A stretch of DNA of 64,000 nucleotides from Burkholderia sp. 8Y (GTDB lineage: Bacteria > Pseudomonadota > Gammaproteobacteria > Burkholderiales > Burkholderiaceae). The notes beneath the pieces were generated by a model that saw only the letters and a program-made list of their open reading frames with translations, did not search any database and was not told the DNA's origin. The stretch covers positions 902,582 through 966,581 of the forward strand of contig NZ_LR733519.1 in NCBI RefSeq assembly GCF_902506145.1, given 5' to 3'. A program made the position numbers and the translations under genes. Shown piece by piece: positions 46,511-55,713 of the stretch (the first letter of the stretch is position 1; each line of letters begins with the position of its first letter).

Positions 46511-47812
46511 TCACTGCTTGTTTCTTTGCGCCGCCTGCCTGAAGTCCTTCGAATGAAGCCCGTGCTTTTTCAGAAGCATTTGCAGGTGCGAGCGATTCAT
46601 CTCGTAGCGGCGCGCAAGCTCGGCCACGGTGCCGCCTACTTCATGCAAGCCCCGTTCGAGAAAGGCGCGCTCTGCTTCGTCGCTTGCCACACGCTTGGCT
46701 TCGCTAAGCGAACCGGCTGTCGCGATTGCGTCACCGCTCGCCGAAGAACTTCCTATTGCGATGGAAAGCGAAGACCGGGGCCGAATGTCCACCGGCAAGT
46801 GCTCAATGTCGGCCATATCGCCCGCCAGGCAAGCGAGCCGATACACCACGTTGCGCAGTTCGCGGATATTGCCCGGATAGTCGTAGCTGCGCAGAAAGTC
46901 GCGAAGACGCGGCGATATCTTCACGGGCCGCCGCTTGAGCGCAGCCGCCGCCTCGTCGCCGAAATAGGCCAGCAGAAGCGGAATTTCATCGCGACGCTCA
47001 CGCAATGAAGGCAGCGTCAAATGAATGACGCTCAAACGATAGAACAGATCCTCGCGAAAGCGCCCTTCTTCGCACCACCGCCGCAAGTTTCGATTCGTCG
47101 CGGCGACGATCCGCGTGTCGACGGCAATAGGCTCGTCCGAGCCAACACGCTGTATCTCATGTGCTTCGAGCACGCGCAGCAGTTTTACTTGCCCCGACAG
47201 CGGCAACTCGCCAATCTCGTCGAGAAAGATGGTCCCGGTATGCGCGCTCTCGAATTTTCCTTTGCGGTCGTTTGTCGCGCCCGTGAACGCCCCCTTGCGA
47301 TGCCCAAAGAGTTCTGACTCAATGAGATTCTCAGGAATTGCGCCGCAATTCACGGAGATATACGGCTTGTCCGCACGCGATCCGTTTGCGTGAATGACCT
47401 TCGCCATCAGCTCTTTGCCGGTCCCGCTCTCACCGTCGATCAAGACCGGGAGATCGGTCGGCGCGGCCTTCTCGGCAATCTCGAGCGCCTCCAATAGCTT
47501 CGGATTGTCTCCAAACGTCCCCTCGAAAATGAAGCTGCGTTCCATGAGTGCCTGTCGGCGCGCTCCCGCCGAAAGATCCCGCCTGGGCTCGGCGGCAGCG
47601 GCCTGTACGAAACGCTCCTTGTGCGAAAGCTGCATGACCTCATCGCGCAGCGCGCTCGCCTGACGCAGCAGCTTTTCGATCTCGGGCCGCTCGAGGCGCG
47701 ACGTCCATCGCAACGTCGAGCGCAATATTTCGATTTTCTCGATGACACCCGCGTACGATATCGCCGATGCAGGTACACCGCTGTCGCTTTCGGGTTGGTC
47801 GAGTATCTTCAT
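46511..47812 (-). CDS. Sigma-54-dependent transcriptional activator
   Basis: A 433-residue enhancer-binding protein. Walker A GESGTGKE is at 127-134, the sigma-54-contacting GAFTGA at 174-179 (ELFGHRKGAFTGA), Walker B TIFLDEIGE at 194-202, and the R-finger region YPGNIRELRNVV follows. A Fis-type helix-turn-helix closes it (VAELARRYEMNRSHLQMLLKKHG). The first 95 residues are not a receiver, GAF or PAS domain that I can recognise; they look helical (LERPEIEKLLRQASALRDEV) and may bind another protein. Its ATG overlaps the stop of the ABC gene by four bases. It likely drives the two -24/-12 elements seen before the peptide genes. Confidence 0.93.
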   Translation of the reverse strand: MKILDQPESDSGVPASAISYAGVIEKIEILRSTLRWTSRLERPEIEKLLRQASALRDEVMQLSHKERFVQAAAAEPRRDLSAGARRQALMERSFIFEGTFGDNPKLLEALEIAEKAAPTDLPVLIDGESGTGKELMAKVIHANGSRADKPYISVNCGAIPENLIESELFGHRKGAFTGATNDRKGKFESAHTGTIFLDEIGELPLSGQVKLLRVLEAHEIQRVGSDEPIAVDTRIVAATNRNLRRWCEEGRFREDLFYRLSVIHLTLPSLRERRDEIPLLLAYFGDEAAAALKRRPVKISPRLRDFLRSYDYPGNIRELRNVVYRLACLAGDMADIEHLPVDIRPRSSLSIAIGSSSASGDAIATAGSLSEAKRVASDEAERAFLERGLHEVGGTVAELARRYEMNRSHLQMLLKKHGLHSKDFRQAAQRNKQ

Positions 47813-50800
47813 GCTGCGCTCAATTGCTTTTGCACCAGTTGGTAATACATGCCTTTTCTCGCGACGAGTTCATCATGTTTTCCTTGTTCCACGATGCCGC
47901 CTTCGTAAAGCACGAGAATCTTGTCGGCGCGCATGATCGTCGACAGCCGATGCGCGATGATGACTGCCGTGCGCCCTTTCAGGATTTCCTGCATGTTGCT
48001 CAAAATATTGCTCTCGGATTGCGTATCGAGCGCGGATGTCGCTTCGTCGAATAAAAGCAGACGCGGGTCGTGATAGAGCGCGCGCGCAATGCACAGACGT
48101 TGCATTTGACCGCCCGAAAGCCCCACGCCCCGTTCGCCGACCACTTGCTCATAGCCTAGCGGCATCTTGCTGATGAAGCCATGCGCGTCGGCCATCTTCG
48201 CCACTTCCTCGATGCGCTTGCGATCCGGCGCTTCATCGCCGCTCGCGATGTTGTCGGCGATGGTGCCGGAGAACAGCAGGTTGCTTTGCATCACATAGCC
48301 TATCTGCGCGCGGTAGAAACCTTTGTCGATCACATTGATGTCATAGCCATCGACCGTCATCTTTCCTTCGCTCGGCGCATAAAAACCGACGAGCAGTTTA
48401 GCGAGCGTCGTCTTTCCCGAACCGCTGCGTCCAACCACGGCAATGAGTTCACCCGGCTTGATATCGAAGCTGATGTTCTCCAGCACGTAAGGCGCGTCGC
48501 CGTCGCCATAACGGAAATAGACGCCATTGAAGCTGATGTCGCCCTGAAGGTCAGGCAGCATCACGCGTTGCTGCATCTCCGATGGCTTCTGCTCGGGTTC
48601 GATGTCGAGCACATCGCCCAGACGCTCCATGGCGACGCCGGCGTCGTTGAGCAGACTCCACAGATTGATAAGGCTCATGAGTGGCGACAACACGCTTCCC
48701 ATGAAGGCATTGAACGCAATCAATTGGCCGATCGTCAACTCGCGCGCGAGCACCAGATTGGCGCCGGCCCATAACACCGCAATGGTCGTCGCCGCATTGA
48801 GCAGTTGACTGCACAAGCCCACGGCGATATTGAAACGCTGAGACTTGTACTGAATCTCGAGTGACTTCGCGTACTTCTTTTCCCACTTCAGGCGTACGGC
48901 CCGCTCTATACCCATTCCCTTGACCGTCTCCACGCCGCCCAGTGCTTCCATCAGATAGGAGCGGGCATCGGTCCCAGACGAAAACATCTCACGCGCGTTC
49001 TGCTTGATACGGGGCGTGGCGAGCACGGTCAGCGCCATCAGCGGAACAATGAACGCTATCAGCAGCAACGTCAGTTTGACGTTGTACAGAAACATGATCG
49101 TGAAGTAGATGAAGATCATGAGAAGATTCAGCACCGTCGTCACGGTGGATTCGGTCAGAAACGCGCGGATCGTGTGATTTTCCTGAAAGCGCGCGAATAT
49201 GTCGCCGGTCTTGCGCTTGGCGAAGAAGCTGAACGGCAACGAGAACGTATGCTTGAAGAATTGCGACATCATCGCGAAGTCCATGTTGCGCATCATGAAG
49301 TTCGCCAGATACGCGCGTATCGTGGACATCAACTGCGAAAACACGTTCGAGATGATGAGTCCCGCAATCAGCACATGCAGCAATCCGACGTTCTGATGAA
49401 CGATCACGCCGTCCAGAATGTTCTGGATGATGAGCGGCGGAACTACGCCCAGTACTTGAATCACGAATGTCGCGAGAAAGAGATGCAGCAAGATCATGCG
49501 ATACGGCTTCATGTATCCGACGAAGCGTATCCACGGCGAATTGGACACCGCCTTCTGCACCAGATCGTGCGCCGGCGTAAAGAGCAGACAGGTGCCGCTC
49601 CAGCCTCGCTCGAACTCGTCCACCGTCATCTTTCTAAAACCTATGGCCGGGTCCGCAACCCACACGTTTCCCTTCGAAATGCCGTAGACGATGATGTAGT
49701 GATAGCCCTCCCAATGCGCAATGAACGGCAACTCGAACCCACGCAACGATTCATACGTGCATTGAACGCCGCGCGTCGTGAAACCGAGTGCCTCGCCGGC
49801 GCGCGCCAGGCTGTCGAGCGTCGCGCCTTGCGTCGTCACGTTAGCCAGTTCGCGCAGCTTGCCAAGCGTCATGCCGATGCCGTAATGCCGGCAAATCATC
49901 GCAAGGCACGCGGCGCCGCAATCCATCTCCTCGGCTTGTTGTACCCATGCAAACCGCTTGATCACGCGTTCGCCCAGTTCGGGCTTGCTGTGCAGATCGA
50001 GCATCGAGGGAAGACTGCGGCGCTCCGCAACCTTCTTTTGCCGCTGTAATTCGCGTTCGCTAAAGCGGATGCGCTCTTCGAGCACTTCGCGCAGTCTGAC
50101 GTTGCGCTCGATAATGAAATGCACCGTCTTTTCAGGAATCACGAGCAAGCGCGTATCGGCGCTCGCAATGGCGGACGCCATCTGCTCCTGACGCATCACG
50201 CAGGCTTTCTCGCCGAAGATCTCGCCGGGGCCAAGCGTTGCCAGCACGTATTGTTGACCGCCCTCTTCGCGTATAACGCGCACTTCTCCCTGACGCACCA
50301 CATAGAGACGCCTGTCATCGCGAGAGTCCTGTTTGAGAATCTCCTTGCCTTCACTGACTCGCTTGACCCCGACGCTGCGCACGCATTCTTCGAGTTCCGC
50401 CTTATCGAGCTTGCCGCGCAAGTCGAAGAGCTTGGCCACGAAGCCGCCCGCCGAAGCAATGGCGACATAACTCGTCACGAACGCGAGCGCCGCGGGATTC
50501 TTTGCAATGACGGGTTCGATTGCGCGACGAGGAATGAACAGGAGCTCGGTCTTGCCTGAAGAACGCACGGACGACTCATGCCGATAGTCCCGCAACATCG
50601 CGATATCAGCGAATGTCTCACGCTCTTTCTTCAGCCCCATGCTGATTTCTTTGCCGTGCTCCTCGGTAAATATTCGCACCGAGCCTGCCTTGATGACATA
50701 CAGGCCATCGGCTGCGTCGCCCGCATTGCACACGGTCTCACCGAACCCATAGCGGCGCGACTCGGCGTGCTGAGCCAACCGCTCGATTTCCTCGCGTGAA

Positions 50801-50868
50801 AGCGGCGAGAGTATCTCCACAGTCGCAAGAAAATCCGCGGGCGAGTCAAGGTTCGAAGGCGCGTCCAT
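47809..50868 (-). CDS. C39-peptidase ABC exporter with two N-terminal cNMP-binding-like domains
   Basis: 1019 residues: two cyclic-nucleotide-binding folds (about 12-135 and 145-270), a C39 peptidase (about 300-430), six membrane helices (about 450-720) and an ATPase (about 780-1015). In C39, Cys317 (EEMDCGAAC), His390 (EGYHYIIV) and Asp406 (VADPAIG) form the catalytic set. The ATPase has GRSGSGKTT, LSGGQMQR, LLLFDEATSALD and AHRLST. The second nucleotide-binding fold (FGEKACVMRQEQMAS) lacks the canonical Arg next to A-S; the first (YRHESSV) is nearer. So cyclic-nucleotide binding is unproven. It would cut the double-glycine leaders and export the cores. It is flanked by PpiC and the activator. 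Confidence 0.95.
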   Translation of the reverse strand: MDAPSNLDSPADFLATVEILSPLSREEIERLAQHAESRRYGFGETVCNAGDAADGLYVIKAGSVRIFTEEHGKEISMGLKKERETFADIAMLRDYRHESSVRSSGKTELLFIPRRAIEPVIAKNPAALAFVTSYVAIASAGGFVAKLFDLRGKLDKAELEECVRSVGVKRVSEGKEILKQDSRDDRRLYVVRQGEVRVIREEGGQQYVLATLGPGEIFGEKACVMRQEQMASAIASADTRLLVIPEKTVHFIIERNVRLREVLEERIRFSERELQRQKKVAERRSLPSMLDLHSKPELGERVIKRFAWVQQAEEMDCGAACLAMICRHYGIGMTLGKLRELANVTTQGATLDSLARAGEALGFTTRGVQCTYESLRGFELPFIAHWEGYHYIIVYGISKGNVWVADPAIGFRKMTVDEFERGWSGTCLLFTPAHDLVQKAVSNSPWIRFVGYMKPYRMILLHLFLATFVIQVLGVVPPLIIQNILDGVIVHQNVGLLHVLIAGLIISNVFSQLMSTIRAYLANFMMRNMDFAMMSQFFKHTFSLPFSFFAKRKTGDIFARFQENHTIRAFLTESTVTTVLNLLMIFIYFTIMFLYNVKLTLLLIAFIVPLMALTVLATPRIKQNAREMFSSGTDARSYLMEALGGVETVKGMGIERAVRLKWEKKYAKSLEIQYKSQRFNIAVGLCSQLLNAATTIAVLWAGANLVLARELTIGQLIAFNAFMGSVLSPLMSLINLWSLLNDAGVAMERLGDVLDIEPEQKPSEMQQRVMLPDLQGDISFNGVYFRYGDGDAPYVLENISFDIKPGELIAVVGRSGSGKTTLAKLLVGFYAPSEGKMTVDGYDINVIDKGFYRAQIGYVMQSNLLFSGTIADNIASGDEAPDRKRIEEVAKMADAHGFISKMPLGYEQVVGERGVGLSGGQMQRLCIARALYHDPRLLLFDEATSALDTQSESNILSNMQEILKGRTAVIIAHRLSTIMRADKILVLYEGGIVEQGKHDELVARKGMYYQLVQKQLSAA

Positions 50869-50883
50869 GTCGGTCGAAAAGCC

Positions 50884-51636
50884 TTAGCGCGCTTCGATCA
50901 CGTGTTCCTGCGCTCTTGCAAGCAGCCATTCCTCGCGCAAGAGTCGACGGATCTCAGCGGTCGTGTCATCGTCCAGTTGTGCCGGGTGCTTGCACGTCAC
51001 CGCGAAAATCTCATACGAGGCGCCGTCAGCCGAGACGAAAGGTCCGAGCAGATCGCCCGGCTCCGCGTTGAAGACTTTCGCCTCGATATCCGCCCGCAGC
51101 TGACCGCGCATCACGCGACCGATCAGGCCGCCCGCGTCACGCGTATCGGCGAGGGAGTGCTCACGGGCCATATCGGCAAAGCTCTCGGGGTCGTCGGTGA
51201 GATAGGACATCATTTCCTTGGCGCTTCCTTCCGAATCCAGCACGATGTGACGCACTTCGATGCTGTCGAACCGCGGTGAATTCAGTTGAAAGAACGCTTC
51301 TATCGCGCGTTGCGTGCCCACCTGCTCCAGCATCTTCTCCTGGTAGATCGTATCGGTGATATACGCTTCGAATTCGTCGAGGCTTACATTGAGCGCATCG
51401 AGATAGTTGTTCATGTCCGCCGCGCGATGCAGCCCACGAATGCGCCTGAATTGATCGGCGCGCGTCTGTATTTCGTCGGCCGTGGGTGCGACGCCCGCCT
51501 TCTTCGCCGCGCACACCGTCAGCTTGTCGCGCACGAGTTGCTCGACGAGGCCATCGAACTGACCGTTGAGCTTCAGAAGCCTGAGGAATTCACCGACATC
51601 GACTACTTCGTCGTCGATACGCACAATCGCCGTCAT
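50884..51636 (-). CDS. PpiC/SurA-type peptidyl-prolyl isomerase, no signal peptide
   Basis: A 250-residue protein. The N-terminal helical part (about 1-125, with FLRLLKLNGQFDGLVEQLVRDKL) resembles the SurA chaperone core; the parvulin domain (about 130-225) shows VRHIVLDSEGSAKEMMSYL, SFADMAREHSLADT, the GGLIGRVMRGQL motif and GDLLGPFVSADG. There is no signal peptide, so it should work in the cytoplasm, perhaps holding precursors unfolded before export. The start at 51636 has GGAG upstream; an earlier GTG adds four residues. It lies between the HlyD and ABC genes with short gaps. PpiC-like proteins also accompany C39/HlyD exporters in other bacteria. Confidence 0.9.
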   Translation of the reverse strand: MTAIVRIDDEVVDVGEFLRLLKLNGQFDGLVEQLVRDKLTVCAAKKAGVAPTADEIQTRADQFRRIRGLHRAADMNNYLDALNVSLDEFEAYITDTIYQEKMLEQVGTQRAIEAFFQLNSPRFDSIEVRHIVLDSEGSAKEMMSYLTDDPESFADMAREHSLADTRDAGGLIGRVMRGQLRADIEAKVFNAEPGDLLGPFVSADGASYEIFAVTCKHPAQLDDDTTAEIRRLLREEWLLARAQEHVIEAR

Positions 51637-51653
51637 GTTGTTCTCCACTCGGT

Positions 51654-53027
51654 TTATCCCGCTACGCTTCGGAACGGATCGAGGCCCAGGTCGATCAGCC
51701 GCCGCTCGCGCACCACGATTTCAGCCGAAGCCGTCATGCCATAGCGAAGCGGATATTTCGTATCGGCAATCCGGTAATAGTCACGATCCAGCGTGACGCG
51801 CCCTTCATAGATCGGTTGCTTGCTCGTCGCGCTCGGCTTCGTCGCTGGCGAAATGAAGGCCAGCGTGCCGTCTATCACGCCATAACGCTGATAAGGAAAC
51901 GCATTGAACTTGAGCTTCACGCGCTGCCCTTCGCGCAGAAAGGCGCGGTCATGCTCGGCAATCTCTATCTTCAACACCGGGCGCGCATTCGCCGGCGCGA
52001 TGCCGCCTAGCGGCGTATTGGCCTGGATCTTGTCGCCCGGCTGTGTCGATGTGACGTCCGTGACCACACCCGACACCGGCGCGAGGATCAGCAGAAAATT
52101 GTCCTTGTCGATGTTCTCGAAGCGGATGCGCGCGGCGGCGTCCGCGACGAGGCGCGCTGTCTGCAATTGCAGACGGAGCTTGTCTTCCGTACTCGTTACT
52201 TCGCGCATGGCGGACTCGTATTGCAGTCTGAGACTCGTCGCTTCCTGACCGCTCGTTTCGAGTTGCGCCTTCGCCTGCTTGAATTCGTGGCTCAGGCGAA
52301 AATCCAGTTCCGCGAGTTTCGCCTGCTCGACGCGGTATGCGCCATCGGCTTCCTGATACACGTTGCGCTTCGCTTCCACTTGCGACTCCGACACGCCGCC
52401 ACCGCCCGGCAATGCAAAGAGCCGCGCGAAGCGATCCAGTTCGTTCTTTGCCGCGTCGCGTGCGCGGCGTGCATTGTCCAGCGTACTGCGCTGTTCCTCT
52501 AGCTGTGCCTTCTGGCCTTCGGCGAGCTTGCTCGTGCCTTCGCTTACGCGTTGCTGATGCTGATGTTCCTCGACTTCCATCTGATCCTTGAGCGCCGCGA
52601 TTCGCCGCTCCATCAGCATCTTCTTTTCGGGGAACTGCTTCCAGTCGCGCTCGGCGTCGTCGAGTTTGAGTTGAGCTTCGAGTGCATTGGTGGCCGCTTC
52701 GATCGCTCCGCGTGCGTTGAGCCGCGCGACCACATCGTCCTTGCGCACCGGTTGCCCTTCCGCGATATACAGATCGGCCAGTTCGCCGTCGATCGGTGCA
52801 TAGAAGCGCCGCACCTCCGATTCGGGCGCAAGCGTGCCTTGCGCAGTGACGATGACATCGGCATGACCGACGAACGACCACCCCAGCGCGGCCACGACGA
52901 GCGCGACCATAGCCACTACGACGGCCTGCGTCAGCTTGAGCGGCTCGGCGGTCAGAATGGCGATGCCTTCCGCGCCGTGATCGCCGAGCGCCTCGGAGAA
53001 TGGCCTAAGGGGCGCGTTGCGTTTCAC
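51654..53027 (-). CDS. HlyD-family periplasmic adaptor
   Basis: A 457-residue membrane-fusion protein. One membrane helix at about 34-53 is followed by a barrel-sandwich half (YAPIDGELADLYIAEGQPVRKDDVVARLNARG), a long coiled coil of about 170 residues (repeated Glu/Gln/Arg/Ala helices from about 110 to 290) and the return half (ILAPVSGVVTDVTSTQPGDKI), then the beta-barrel domain. The long coiled coil is typical for adaptors that reach a TolC-like duct. It overlaps the FHA gene end by 23 bases and is followed by ppiC. It would connect the ABC exporter with the outer-membrane lipoprotein encoded at 55714. Confidence 0.93.
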   Translation of the reverse strand: MKRNAPLRPFSEALGDHGAEGIAILTAEPLKLTQAVVVAMVALVVAALGWSFVGHADVIVTAQGTLAPESEVRRFYAPIDGELADLYIAEGQPVRKDDVVARLNARGAIEAATNALEAQLKLDDAERDWKQFPEKKMLMERRIAALKDQMEVEEHQHQQRVSEGTSKLAEGQKAQLEEQRSTLDNARRARDAAKNELDRFARLFALPGGGGVSESQVEAKRNVYQEADGAYRVEQAKLAELDFRLSHEFKQAKAQLETSGQEATSLRLQYESAMREVTSTEDKLRLQLQTARLVADAAARIRFENIDKDNFLLILAPVSGVVTDVTSTQPGDKIQANTPLGGIAPANARPVLKIEIAEHDRAFLREGQRVKLKFNAFPYQRYGVIDGTLAFISPATKPSATSKQPIYEGRVTLDRDYYRIADTKYPLRYGMTASAEIVVRERRLIDLGLDPFRSVAG

Positions 53028-55518
53028 CGCTCGTTCCTCCGATCAACGTCAGTTTCGCTCGAAGCAGTGACGGTTCGAGCACCATGCGCAGGTCTTGCAG
53101 GGAGCGCCGTTGCAGATCGGCCTCGTCATCGATCTCTTTGCTCAGCGCGGTCCATTTGCCTTGACCGGCTGCGTCATTCAACTTGACTTGCTTGAGCATC
53201 CGCATGCCGCGCGTGGATGCGTCCTGCGCCTCCGACAAGCGCCGCGCCTGCGAACGGAAGCTGTCCGACACGCCGGCTTCGAGCCGTTGCGATCCGCCTA
53301 TTCCGCCGTTCGTCCGATACTGCTCCCAAAGCGACTGCGCTTGAGTCATCAACGCTTGACCGCGCGCGACCGCTTTGCCGTTGAGCGCCGCAATATCCGG
53401 TGCGACGGCATGCACGAAATAAGTGTCGCTCTGTACGTCCAGCGTTTCATAGAACGAAAGCAGCGCGTCCTCATAGCGTTTCGAACCGCGTGTCTTCTGC
53501 AATTCATTGAATTGGGCGACGACTGCTTTTTTGTGACCCAGTTCGCTTTGCAGGGCCGGCGACCAGTTCCCTTGTGGAATCTTTTGCAGGCCATCGATGG
53601 CCTGAGCACTGCGTCCATTGCGCCAGGCATCGGACACAGCGGCGTATTGCGTCATTACAGCGGCAGGCGGCAACTCATGCGCACTCAGTTCCGCCCATCT
53701 GCGCTCGAAGGGCGGCGTGGAGAACTTCGTCGTTCCAAGCCATTGCGCAAGCGGTGCGAGGCTTTTGGCGGCCATCGCGCGCTCGAGGCTTGCGTAGGCA
53801 TTCGCGTCGGCACGCACGCGATCCAGACCGCGAAGACGCGGATACCGCTCCGCATAGTCTTTCAACATCGCCGTGATCGCGTCGAGGTCGCCGCTCGCGA
53901 GACTCTTGACGATATTCGCATTCAACCGGTCGATTGCGGCGAGATACACCGAATCGTCGCTTTGCAGCTTGCGTAGATGGCTTAGCGCGAGCGCGTAGGG
54001 ATCGCGGAATTCGGGAACGTATCCCGCGATGCGATCGAGATCCCGCTGATGGCCCGCCGCGTCCGACTCCCAGTGTTTGAGGATGTCTGCAATGCGTGGC
54101 TCGTCGGCGTACATCTGAATGGGCGCGTCAGGGCCGCCACGGCTCATCACGAAAAGCTCCAGCTTGCCGATCCAGCGCAATTCATCGAGCATCGAACCGA
54201 CTTCCCGATTGTGCTGACTCAACGCTTGCATCTGCGTGATGATGCGCTCCGCGTTCGCATAATCGCCTTTGCGCAGCGCGGCAAGCCAGCGAGGGACATC
54301 GGCCTTGAGCACGGCTTCCGTGTTCATCGATGCGAACGGCGCATCTTGCGGGTGCGTGCGCAGATAGTCGTCGCTTAGCGCGGCGGCTCGGGCATAGTCG
54401 CCGCTTGCCATCCGCGATTTTGCTCGACGTTCCATTGAGCCGCTATGGAACAACGCAAAGCCGGCAACCACGAGCAAGAGAACCACGCAGACAATGACGA
54501 TGCGCGCGCGCCGCGCGGCGCGTGCATCGTCGCTGGCGAATGCCTTGCGCAATTCACGCACGAAAAGGGCCAACCTTCCGCGCGAGGCACGCTCATCGCC
54601 ATCCTGCTCCTTGCGATGCGAGGCAACCTGCGCGTCCGCGTTGATCTCGTCATCGCGCGTTGCGGATTGATCGACACAGAAAATGTCGAGAAACGAATGC
54701 GCGGAGCCGACGAAAGTGGTCTTGTCGCTGTCGCGCTCGTGGTGCGCGCCGGGCTGCGTTGCGGCGACCATTTCGGTCAGCGTGGATTCGCTCTCGTCGC
54801 CATTGAGACTCACGCGGTAGGCGAAATGCGTGCCGCCGAACGCCAGTGTGTCACCGTCTTTGAGCGCGATAGCGGAGTCGCCGATGCGTTGTCCATTCAC
54901 GAAGGTACCGTTCGTGCTGCCGAGGTCTTCAACGTACGGCGCACCGGCCTTGACGAATATGTGCGCGTGACGCCGCGATACATAGTTAACCTGATGCGGA
55001 TAACGCGGTCCATAACGCGCGAAGATGTCATCGGTCTTACTCACCAGAAATGGAAACTGAGTGAGTTCGACAGGCTCGAGACCGAGTTCTTCGCGCAGTG
55101 GAACGAGCGTCATCGCAATCTGCTTCGCCACATGCGCGCGACGTCGGCGCGGTGCGAATTCCACGCGATAAGCGAGCCGGCTGCCGAACGAAATCTTGTC
55201 GCCGCTTCTCACGCGAGCGGGCACGTCCCGTACGGGCGTGCCATTCAAGGCCGTGCCGTTCTTGCTTCCGAGATCGGCGATATACACGCAGCCGTGCTCG
55301 ATGAACAAGCGCGCATGGCGGCGCGACAGTTGCGCCACGGCTTCTGGCGGGCTTTCATCGAACGGCGCTTCGGCGCGGCCAATGGCGAAAAGGTCCTCGT
55401 CGATGCGAATCTCGCTCAACGCATGGGCCGGATCGCCACGCCATGCCGGCTTGAGGACGACATCGAATGCTTCGTCCACGCGCGGCTGCGGTTCCGCTAT
55501 CGGTTCGCCTGGAGCCAT
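53005..55518 (-). CDS. Twin-FHA membrane protein with large periplasmic region
   Basis: 837 residues. Two FHA domains at about 40-118 and 150-235: the first has GR (47-48), SRRHAR (65-70) and GSKNGT (84-89); the second SRRHAH (181-186) and GSTNGTFVNG (200-209). These Ser/Arg/His and Asn residues bind phosphothreonine. One membrane helix at about 340-358 separates them from a helical region of some 470 residues, which resembles TPR-like repeats in places. So it senses phosphorylation inside and interacts outside. It is the second gene of the export operon; a PP2C phosphatase lies at the other end of the locus. No kinase is visible, so the phosphorylated partner is unknown. Confidence 0.87.
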   Translation of the reverse strand: MAPGEPIAEPQPRVDEAFDVVLKPAWRGDPAHALSEIRIDEDLFAIGRAEAPFDESPPEAVAQLSRRHARLFIEHGCVYIADLGSKNGTALNGTPVRDVPARVRSGDKISFGSRLAYRVEFAPRRRRAHVAKQIAMTLVPLREELGLEPVELTQFPFLVSKTDDIFARYGPRYPHQVNYVSRRHAHIFVKAGAPYVEDLGSTNGTFVNGQRIGDSAIALKDGDTLAFGGTHFAYRVSLNGDESESTLTEMVAATQPGAHHERDSDKTTFVGSAHSFLDIFCVDQSATRDDEINADAQVASHRKEQDGDERASRGRLALFVRELRKAFASDDARAARRARIVIVCVVLLLVVAGFALFHSGSMERRAKSRMASGDYARAAALSDDYLRTHPQDAPFASMNTEAVLKADVPRWLAALRKGDYANAERIITQMQALSQHNREVGSMLDELRWIGKLELFVMSRGGPDAPIQMYADEPRIADILKHWESDAAGHQRDLDRIAGYVPEFRDPYALALSHLRKLQSDDSVYLAAIDRLNANIVKSLASGDLDAITAMLKDYAERYPRLRGLDRVRADANAYASLERAMAAKSLAPLAQWLGTTKFSTPPFERRWAELSAHELPPAAVMTQYAAVSDAWRNGRSAQAIDGLQKIPQGNWSPALQSELGHKKAVVAQFNELQKTRGSKRYEDALLSFYETLDVQSDTYFVHAVAPDIAALNGKAVARGQALMTQAQSLWEQYRTNGGIGGSQRLEAGVSDSFRSQARRLSEAQDASTRGMRMLKQVKLNDAAGQGKWTALSKEIDDEADLQRRSLQDLRMVLEPSLLRAKLTLIGGTSGETQRAP

Positions 55519-55713
55519 GTCAGTTCACAGCATGCGTCCGGCGCTGCACAGCGAGCGGCGTCGACGAGAAGGTTTGCACCGTCGGGCAGCTACATACACT
55601 GACGGGCTGATGAAAGTTTAAGTCACGCATTCTCTTAGTCAATCGGGCGGTGGCATCGGCAAGCGCCTTATTCGCGGCATCGCGTGTTTTGCGAACGGTC
55701 GTTTTACGCAACG

